Shown piece by piece: positions 6,394 through 11,893 of a stretch of 14,392 nt of DNA. The number at the start of each line of letters is the position of its first letter. Positions within the stretch are counted from its first letter, which is position 1. The stretch lies in NCBI GenBank assembly GCA_003526765.1, contig DPXZ01000154.1:1-14392 (forward strand), read 5' to 3'. Position numbers and translations under genes: made by a program. Source of the stretch: Fervidobacterium sp. (GTDB lineage: Bacteria; Thermotogota; Thermotogae; Thermotogales; Fervidobacteriaceae). Below the pieces are notes generated by a model that saw only the letters and a program-made list of their open reading frames with translations, had not been told where the DNA came from and ran no database searches.

Positions 6394-8550
6394 ATGCTTG
6401 TTAGATTATTGCTCTTCTCGTCGTTAACTTTATCGTTTGCAAACATACCGTTCAATAATAAGCATCTGGAAGAATTGTCGCAATGGTTCACGTTGAGTGG
6501 AAATCAGGTAAAAGGCTACTGGGTTTATTCTGACAACAAAGGTGACCATTTCCAAGTTGTGCCTGCTGTGAACGAGGGAGATTTCTGTGTGGACGATGTT
6601 GCTCGAGTCGTTCTACTTTACAGTGAGGCATACGAACTTACGAAAGATGAAACATACCGAAAATTGGCACTCGATGCATCAAAATTTGTTTTGGCTATGC
6701 AAGATTCAGATGGTGAGTTTTACAACTTTGCATATGCGGATGGTACGATAAACAAGCAAGGAATCACAAGTTACAAGTCAACGTCTTGGTGGACGTTGAG
6801 GGCATTTTTGGGCCTATCAAAATTGTCGCAGTTCACAAACGATGTGCAAGTGAGGGATGGTGCAAAGAGGGCATACAGTTCGATCAAGAAATACCCACCT
6901 GCTGCTGGGGACCAACTTGCATTGTACGTCATGGGGTTATCAGAATATGCCAAAGTTGAGAATACACAAGATGTGAAGAATACACTCAAAAAATACGCAG
7001 ATGAATTGATGAATTACAAAACTGGACAATTTACCTATCTCGATGGTTTTTTCTCGGTCTACCAAGATAATTTTTTATGGAACGGTTGGGGAAACCACTA
7101 CGCAGAAGCACTCGTAAGTGCGTATGAAGTGCTTGGTGATCAAAAGTATTTGGATTTGGCAAAGAGTAGTTTGAAGGCACAGATACCATTACTGTTAGGC
7201 ACTGGACTGATATATTCGATCGACAACATAAATGGATATGTGAAACCATACCAAGAACTCGCCTATGCACTCGAATGTATAGCAATACCTGCGCAAAAGA
7301 TATATTCGATAACAAAGGATGAGACTTTTGCTTACTTATCTGCGCTTTCTGCTTCTTGGCTCTATGGCGGTAACAGATTGGGAGTTAGGATGATAGGAGA
7401 TAATGGAGAAGGATACGACGGGCTTGAATACATGCATGTGAACAAGAATTCTGGTGCGGAATCGACGATTTGCGCGTTAAGAGTTGTTTTGCATAGCAAT
7501 CAATTACCGGAGAAATTTCAGTCGCTCGTGACAAATCCAAGTATTGTTGCACGTTCAGGCATGATCATTTTGGAAGGTGAGGGATTCGACCCAGGTATAT
7601 CCTCAACTACCATCCTTTCCGGTAACTACGGCGCAGGCGCGATCGTCCAAGTGGACGGAAAGGCAAAGTTGAAAAGAGATGTTTCTGACATAGTCCCAGG
7701 CAGATACTATGTCATGGTCTCAGGACAATTTCCAAAGATAACACTTACGATCTCTTCTAAGACATCTGTGAAAAAAGATATCTCAGGTAACGGCATATTC
7801 GAAATCGGTCAGATCGATGTTGAGAATAGCATCAGCGTATCCATCTCAAATTCTTGCAAATTCGACCAAATCATATTGATTCCAGAAACGGTAGGAGTGA
7901 GTTTCCAAGAAGATGGTACAACGAAAAGTCTGGTATACAATCTATCACAGAAAAGCACATCTCTTGTCGACAAACAACTGTTTGCTGCTAAGACAACAAA
8001 AGTAAATCAAGAAGATAGTGTGGACGTCAAGAAAGTAGGTACATTTGCAGTGCTCGATATTTCAAAATTCTTCAACAGCGATGCGTTTGGAACACCTCTA
8101 AAACCAGCCAATTTCGATAACTTATCAGGTATCGTGGGTGCATACTTACCCGCAAACGAAATCAGTGAGGGGACGCTCCAAATTTCAAATATCCCATTTG
8201 AAGTAAAGACAACCACTCTTGACAACATGCGATGTAACGGCCAAGTTATGGTTCTGCCGGAAAGACTGAATGTAAAGAAAATATACATTCTTGCAGCATC
8301 AAATCACGGAGATTACAATGTTACAATAGGACTTGACAGTAATTTCTACAACATGGTGATAAACGATTGGTGCAAATCGCCAAACGGACTTGTCTTTGAT
8401 TACCGATACATCTCAACCGGAGAAAGACAGTTCATAACTTGTGGGGTATCTGTTTATTCAATCGAGGTCAACAACACCGTGCAAAAGCTCACCTTACCAT
8501 CCGAGATAAATGTGCACATCTTTGCTATAACGATGGAACTCTCAAACTGA
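6394..8550 (+). CDS. Exported protein with alpha/alpha-barrel-like (six-hairpin) N-terminal half and beta-rich C-terminal half
   Basis: I choose ATG 6394 (718 residues): GAGGT lies 8 bases upstream and the protein then opens with a compact signal peptide, MLVRLLLFSSLTLSFA-NI. GTG 6379 (preceded by GGTGAT, adding MRLKN) and GTG 6361 are in-frame alternatives. Residues about 40-365 resemble six-hairpin glycosidase or epimerase folds: VDDVARVVLLYSEAYELTKD with TYRKLALDASKFVL, DGEFYNFAYADG, KSTSWWTLRAFLGLSKL, NGWGNHYAEALVSAYEVLGD, and NSGAESTICALRVVL. The acidic VDDVAR stretch and the SWW motif are candidate substrate contacts. The remainder (about 370-718) is beta-rich, starting near SGMIILEGEGFDPG, and may hold carbohydrate-binding modules. 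No exact enzyme class is claimed. It lies behind the terminator that follows the 443-aa gene, in the same orientation, and may belong to the same sugar regulon. Confidence 0.8.
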   Translation: MLVRLLLFSSLTLSFANIPFNNKHLEELSQWFTLSGNQVKGYWVYSDNKGDHFQVVPAVNEGDFCVDDVARVVLLYSEAYELTKDETYRKLALDASKFVLAMQDSDGEFYNFAYADGTINKQGITSYKSTSWWTLRAFLGLSKLSQFTNDVQVRDGAKRAYSSIKKYPPAAGDQLALYVMGLSEYAKVENTQDVKNTLKKYADELMNYKTGQFTYLDGFFSVYQDNFLWNGWGNHYAEALVSAYEVLGDQKYLDLAKSSLKAQIPLLLGTGLIYSIDNINGYVKPYQELAYALECIAIPAQKIYSITKDETFAYLSALSASWLYGGNRLGVRMIGDNGEGYDGLEYMHVNKNSGAESTICALRVVLHSNQLPEKFQSLVTNPSIVARSGMIILEGEGFDPGISSTTILSGNYGAGAIVQVDGKAKLKRDVSDIVPGRYYVMVSGQFPKITLTISSKTSVKKDISGNGIFEIGQIDVENSISVSISNSCKFDQIILIPETVGVSFQEDGTTKSLVYNLSQKSTSLVDKQLFAAKTTKVNQEDSVDVKKVGTFAVLDISKFFNSDAFGTPLKPANFDNLSGIVGAYLPANEISEGTLQISNIPFEVKTTTLDNMRCNGQVMVLPERLNVKKIYILAASNHGDYNVTIGLDSNFYNMVINDWCKSPNGLVFDYRYISTGERQFITCGVSVYSIEVNNTVQKLTLPSEINVHIFAITMELSN

Positions 8551-8637
8551 AGTTCTCTAACAGTGCCATACATCTTTCCACACTGACTGTTTGTTTGATA
8601 AAGATCCCTATCCCCCTTTTGTTGTTTGGACACCTAA

Positions 8638-8662
8638 GTGGCCCGCAAGGGCCACGTTTTTA
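8638..8662 (+). terminator. Intrinsic terminator after the 718-aa exported protein gene
   Basis: GTGGCCC (8638-8644) and GGGCCAC (8649-8655) form a perfect 7-bp stem closed by a GCAA tetraloop, followed by GTTTTTA. It lies 88 bases after the stop codon. Nothing coding is visible between stop and terminator. Confidence 0.88.
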
Positions 8663-8734
8663 TGTTACCGATTTTGATGTATTTTGAAAAATAGAAGTTC
8701 TATGGTAAGATAATTTGATTACTTATATACTCAT

Positions 8735-8770
8735 GAGTAACTTACTTACGAGTAAGTAACTTGTGAGTAA
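8735..8770. repeat. Three 15-bp iterons with GAGTAA core, with nested hairpin
   Basis: GAGTAA occurs at 8735, 8750 and 8765, exactly 15 bases apart. The region also contains a perfect 12-bp palindrome TACTCATGAGTA (8729-8740), and a hairpin TTACTTA (8742-8748) / TAAGTAA (8753-8759) that extends by two more pairs across a mismatch. The block follows a possible -10 box TATACT (8726-8731) and ends 18 bases before the start codon of the broken ATPase gene. It may be an operator array of that gene, or a relic of a mobile-element end. Confidence 0.6.
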
Positions 8771-8788
8771 TATTTTTGAGGGATTAAA

Positions 8789-8836
8789 ATGTTTATAGGA
8801 AGAGGGGCGGTGGATTATTCTTATACTCCTTTATAA
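8789..8836 (+). pseudogene. 5' stub of an archaeal-type ATPase gene (MFIGR start), broken
   Basis: ATG at 8789 with GAGGGA 5 bases upstream opens a 15-codon frame that begins MFIGR and ends at TAA 8834-8836. MFIGR or MFVGR is the usual first motif of archaeal-type P-loop ATPases (PF01637 with a DUF234-type C-terminal region). The C-terminal part of such a protein is recognisable 250 bases downstream on the same strand. From about 8804 on, the sequence no longer fits the family and runs into the reversed TnpB-like stub. Only five residues match, so the call rests on the good ribosome binding site and the downstream remnant. Confidence 0.45.
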
Positions 8837-8961
8837 TCCTGAATAACCTCAAAGTAGAAAGCCACAACTTTGTTAAACAATTCTTTTGTTAGAGCAAGAA
8901 GACCATCCATTTCCGATCTTTTATACAGCTTAAGTTTAGCCGTTCTAGTAAATTTATCCAC
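8821..8961 (-). pseudogene. tnpB: TnpB-like (IS200/IS605 OrfB) N-terminal fragment, truncated
   Basis: From GTG 8961 the minus strand encodes 46 residues opening MDKFTRTAKLKLYKRSEMDG and ending FEVIQDYKGV, then TAA. AGAGG lies about 12 bases before the start and GGAG is nearer. The pattern of a short basic beta strand with AKLKLY followed by a helix with LLALTKELFNKVV matches the N-terminus of TnpB-family RNA-guided nucleases from IS200/IS605-type elements, normally about 400 residues. Everything after residue 46, including the RuvC catalytic residues, is missing, so no activity is possible. No TnpA gene is present. The fragment lies between the two ATPase remnants, in opposite orientation. 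Family assignment is from recognition of a short stretch and is moderately sure. Confidence 0.55.
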
Positions 8962-9000
8962 TACTCCAACCTCTTTCTGGGCTTCAATATACTATTGATT

Positions 9001-9039
9001 CTATCTATATTTTGCCATAAACGACAAAATAATTGATAG
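9001..9039. repeat. Imperfect inverted repeat upstream of the TnpB-like stub, possible transposon left end
   Basis: ATTTTG (9009-9014) pairs with CAAAAT (9025-9030) around a 10-base loop, and outer arms CTATC (9001-9005) and GATAG (9035-9039) extend it. It lies about 40 bases upstream of the TnpB-like start, where IS200/IS605 elements carry a subterminal hairpin. The element boundary itself cannot be fixed from this sequence. Confidence 0.4.
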
Positions 9040-9061
9040 GTTAAAACCATGCAGCTTGTGA

Positions 9062-9424
9062 CAAGATCAGTTCTGTCAACCGATAACTTATGGCATATTA
9101 GGTGGCACTCCGCAATATCTGTCTACATTCGATGAAAGCGATGATATATACGAAAATGTAGAGAGAAAGTGTTTGCAGAAATCATCCTATCTCTACGAAG
9201 AGCCCGTATTTCTTCTCCATCAAGAGTTGAGAGAACCATCGGCTTACAACTCAATCCTTACCGTGCTTAATACACTCATGGAAAAGGGGGCATTGTTCGA
9301 TTTCAGAAATAAGTACTATGTGATTTTTTCAAAGTCAGGTTTTACCAAGAAAGTCATGGAATTTGCCAAAGTTAATGATAATATTCTGCTATTCACAATG
9401 GAAGACTTTGCACAAAACTTTTGA
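9062..9424 (+). pseudogene. C-terminal remnant of archaeal-type ATPase (PF01637/DUF234-like) with internal deletion
   Basis: The frame is open from 9062 to the TAA... TGA boundary at 9424 and reads ITYGILGGTPQYL (about 9083), then FDESDDIYENVERK, SSYLYEEPVFLLHQELREP, SAYNSILTVLNT, then directly LMEKGALFDFRNKYYVIFSK and SGFTKKVMEFAK. GGTPxYL, the YLYEEPxFLLxxELREPxxYxxIL block and the C-terminal YYVIFSKSGFT block are all typical of this ATPase family. In intact members the last two are separated by well over 100 residues, with a winged helix and a nuclease-like region; here they are about five residues apart, so a segment is deleted. The nucleotide-binding half is also absent. A shorter TTG-started frame at 9173 exists but has no ribosome binding site. 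The gene is dead. Confidence 0.75.
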
Positions 9425-9459
9425 ATCACCTATTGTATAACATTTTTGTTACTGCTTGA

Positions 9460-9468
9460 TGGTATAAT
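9460..9468 (+). promoter_or_regulatory. Extended -10 promoter of the SAM hydrolase fusion gene
   Basis: TGGTATAAT at 9460-9468 is a perfect extended -10 (TGN plus TATAAT). No good -35 is seen, which extended -10 promoters tolerate. It is 71 bases before the start codon at 9540. Confidence 0.55.
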
Positions 9469-9539
9469 TTATTATGATGTTTCTATGCCTTATTGGGTAT
9501 AACTAAAATCAAGAGAATCACACTTTTGGGGGTGATAGT

Positions 9540-11459
9540 ATGGGTAGGAACAAAGGGATCAGAGTCTTTACGGTTGTTGTGATAGCTATTTTAACGCTCT
9601 TCATAGCCAGTGTATCCTTTGCTCAAAGGTCTGCTCTCGTTTTCTTAACAGACTTCGGATTGAAAGATGGAGCAGTCTGTGCAATGAAAGGTGTGGCATT
9701 TGGTGTAGATCCTGATTTGAAAATGTACGATGTAACCCATGAAATACCGAGTTTCAACATTTGGGAAGGCGCATACAGACTTAAGCAGACGGCGAGTTAT
9801 TGGCCATCTGGCACTGTTTTCGTTAGCGTCGTTGATCCGGGCGTTGGTACCGAGCGAAAACCGATCGTTCTGAAGACAAAGACTGGTCACTATTTCGTCG
9901 GGCCGGATAACGGACTGTTTAGCTTAGTTGCAGAAGATATGGGTATCGAAGAAGTAAGAGTTATAGACACTGAAAAGAACAGATTCCCCGGCTCGGAAAA
10001 ATCATACACCTTCCATGGAAGAGATGTCTTTTCATATGTGGGTGCAAGAATTGCTTCTGGTCAGCTTGAATTTGAGGATGTTGGACCAGTTCTCCAAGGG
10101 GATATAGTGCGCATCGAATATCGAAAACCTACGCTCGTTGGGAACAGTGTAAGCGGAAACATACCCGTACTCGACATTCAATACGGGAATGTCTGGTCTA
10201 ACATACCTTACGAACTGTTCGAGCAGCTGAATCCTGAATATGGCGATGTCTTCAGAATAGAGATATACCAAGGTGACCAGTTGATTTACACCGGAGAAGC
10301 GCCATTCGTGAATACCTTTGGTGACGTACCAGAAGGTGATGTGCTGATTTACTACAATAGCATGATGGAATTAGCAGTTGCAATAAATATGGGAAACTTT
10401 GCAGATACGTATGGTGTTAGTTCAGGACCAGAATGGACGATAGTCTTTACCCAAAAAACTCCGAAAGTCTCAGGAAAAGTAACTCAGATAGACAAGTACG
10501 GCAACGTACATACAGACATACTAGAGAGCATCGTTCAACAAAGCGGGTTTGAAATTGGTGACATCGTTCAAATAAAGATCGGTGATAAAACATTTGAAGC
10601 ACCATTTGTCACAGTTTACGGTGATGTTGATAGAGGAAAACCACTCATAAGACTGACAGATGGACACGTACAGCTGGCGATAAATTATGGGAACTTTGCA
10701 AGTACGTACGGGCTGAAAGTTGGGGATCTTGTGGTAATAAAGCTTAAAGAAAAGGGCACCTATAAGTCTGAACTTGAAATCAGGCATCTTGTAAGGACAA
10801 ACAACAGGGCAGATTACGATAGTGACGAAGTTTTTGCAAACTTCAGAGAAGTGAGGTTGGGAAGCATAGGTCAAGGCAAATTGTACAGATCCTCTCATCC
10901 TTCGATAAATGATCCAAGGGCACCTTACGCAAGTAAATTGATGGAAAATGTTGGCATCAAAACAGTGATAAATCTTTCGGACTCACAAGATGAACTGCTC
11001 AAGAATTTGCAGTACTCTAATTACTACAAGTCTATATACGATAATGGCAATTTAATTGCACTGAACATGGGTGTTGATCCAATGAGCGATGATTTTGCCC
11101 AAAAATTGCAAACTGGATTGCTTTTCATGATCAGCAAAGAACCTCCTTATCTATTACACTGCGTTGAAGGAAAGGATAGAGCAGGTATAGTCACTGCACT
11201 GCTGGGGGCAATAATGGACGCTTCAACTGAAGAGATATATGCAGATTACGTAAAGTCGTACGAGAACTACTACAAAGTACAATATGGGACGGCAGCTTAC
11301 GATGCAGTAAAGAAAATCATCTCTGATCTATTCGTAGAAATGAACGATGGAAAACCAGTGGACGATTCAAACGTAAAGCAAGTAGCAATGAAATATCTTA
11401 CCGAAAAGGTGGGATTAACTCCTGAGCAAATTGCACAACTGCAAGGGAAGTTGAAGTGA
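9540..11459 (+). CDS. Exported fusion: SAM hydrolase (DUF62), duplicated barrel domain, tyrosine-phosphatase-like domain
   Basis: A 639-residue protein; ATG 9540 follows GGGGGTGAT by 3 bases. Residues 1-28 form a signal peptide (VVIAILTLFIASVSFA-QR). Residues 30-190 are an S-adenosylmethionine hydroxide adenosyltransferase of the fluorinase superfamily (PF01887): FLTDFGLKDG at 35-44, VVDPGVGTERKPI at 97-109, and TFHGRDVF at 157-164. D99, R106 and H159 match the Asp-Arg-His triad known from SAM hydrolases, which split SAM to adenosine and methionine. The C-terminal barrel domain occurs twice (204-292 and 310-392; each ends GNFA-TYG). Residues 430-600 are PTP-like (Y_phosphatase3 style): NFREV, GKLYRSSHP, GIKTVINLSD, and the loop HCVEGKDRAG with C541 and R547. 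Usual DUF62 proteins are about 260-280 residues and cytoplasmic. Export is odd, as SAM is not expected outside. It is monocistronic, and the real substrates are unknown. Confidence 0.92.
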   Translation: MGRNKGIRVFTVVVIAILTLFIASVSFAQRSALVFLTDFGLKDGAVCAMKGVAFGVDPDLKMYDVTHEIPSFNIWEGAYRLKQTASYWPSGTVFVSVVDPGVGTERKPIVLKTKTGHYFVGPDNGLFSLVAEDMGIEEVRVIDTEKNRFPGSEKSYTFHGRDVFSYVGARIASGQLEFEDVGPVLQGDIVRIEYRKPTLVGNSVSGNIPVLDIQYGNVWSNIPYELFEQLNPEYGDVFRIEIYQGDQLIYTGEAPFVNTFGDVPEGDVLIYYNSMMELAVAINMGNFADTYGVSSGPEWTIVFTQKTPKVSGKVTQIDKYGNVHTDILESIVQQSGFEIGDIVQIKIGDKTFEAPFVTVYGDVDRGKPLIRLTDGHVQLAINYGNFASTYGLKVGDLVVIKLKEKGTYKSELEIRHLVRTNNRADYDSDEVFANFREVRLGSIGQGKLYRSSHPSINDPRAPYASKLMENVGIKTVINLSDSQDELLKNLQYSNYYKSIYDNGNLIALNMGVDPMSDDFAQKLQTGLLFMISKEPPYLLHCVEGKDRAGIVTALLGAIMDASTEEIYADYVKSYENYYKVQYGTAAYDAVKKIISDLFVEMNDGKPVDDSNVKQVAMKYLTEKVGLTPEQIAQLQGKLK

Positions 11460-11756
11460 ACATGCAAAGTTAATGTTATAATATATCAATTTATCATAAT
11501 TTTGATTAACGGAGTGTAGTAAAAAGCATTCACGGGAAGCCTTCACTTTATAATAATGACCCTGGCCAGAGTAGGATTATTACCTCAGATTTTACACCAA
11601 CTAATAAAACATAAATTCCGACAACGAGATAGATTAAACATTTTTGAGGCGTGACAAATTTAACATTCTAATAAGGTAAGGGAATATTCCAACTTACGCA
11701 AGATTTCTTGTTTATTTGACTTTTATATTGGCCAGGGTCAGAAAATTTGTTTCTTA
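11460..11756. other. Noncoding stretch with possible promoter and unexplained content
   Basis: The 416 bases from 11460 to 11875 hold no convincing gene on either strand. A perfect extended -10 box, TGTTATAAT (11474-11482), lies just after the preceding stop and could start a transcript into this region. On the minus strand, two near-copies of GTGAAGGCTT sit 13 bases apart (about 11526-11548). A 10-bp palindrome GGAATATTCC lies near 11681-11690. No clear terminator for the preceding gene was found. The longer inverted repeats are listed separately. Confidence 0.45.
11557..11740. repeat. 184-bp segment bounded by perfect 12-bp inverted repeats
   Basis: TGACCCTGGCCA at 11557-11568 is repeated in perfect inverse as TGGCCAGGGTCA at 11729-11740, with 160 AT-rich bases between. 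These GC-rich arms stand out in the surrounding AT-rich sequence. They could be the ends of a small nonautonomous mobile element, the base stem of a structured RNA, or two operator half-sites. No target-site duplication is obvious at the flanks. Confidence 0.65.
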
Positions 11757-11758
11757 AC

Positions 11759-11788
11759 TTGACAAAATGGTTTCAAATTTTGTATACT
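11759..11788 (+). promoter_or_regulatory. Sigma-A promoter of the lipoprotein gene, with inverted repeat in spacer
   Basis: TTGACA (11759-11764) and TATACT (11783-11788) are separated by 18 bases, giving a start near 11795. A 7-bp inverted repeat, ACAAAAT (11762-11768) and ATTTTGT (11777-11783), fills the spacer and could bind a regulator. Confidence 0.68.
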
Positions 11789-11813
11789 TCTATATATTAA
11801 TTAACTCAATTAT

Positions 11814-11852
11814 CATTCTAAAGTGTTCAGAGATTTTTCACACTTTAGAATG
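11814..11852 (+). promoter_or_regulatory. 5'-leader hairpin of the lipoprotein mRNA
   Basis: CATTCTAAAGTG (11814-11825) pairs perfectly with CACTTTAGAATG (11841-11852) around a 15-base loop, and CAAT/ATTG arms lie just outside. It falls about 20 bases after the predicted transcription start and ends 26 bases before the ribosome binding site. No T-run follows, so it is more likely an mRNA-stabilising or regulatory leader element than a terminator. Confidence 0.65.
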
Positions 11853-11893
11853 GCGATTGAGAAAATATTCTACAGATGAAGGGGAATAATCAT

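Noticed and set aside
9173..9424. Intact small gene of 83 codons from TTG
   Set aside because: The conserved family sequence continues upstream of the TTG, there is no ribosome binding site, and an internal segment is missing, so it is a remnant.
9425..9539. Possible SAM riboswitch upstream of the SAM hydrolase gene
   Set aside because: The leader is only about 65 bases after the predicted -10 and shows no kink-turn or multi-helix pattern of known SAM riboswitches.
10521..10898. 125-codon minus-strand frame inside the SAM hydrolase fusion gene
   Set aside because: It is the reverse shadow of the duplicated barrel domain; no start signals or recognisable motifs.
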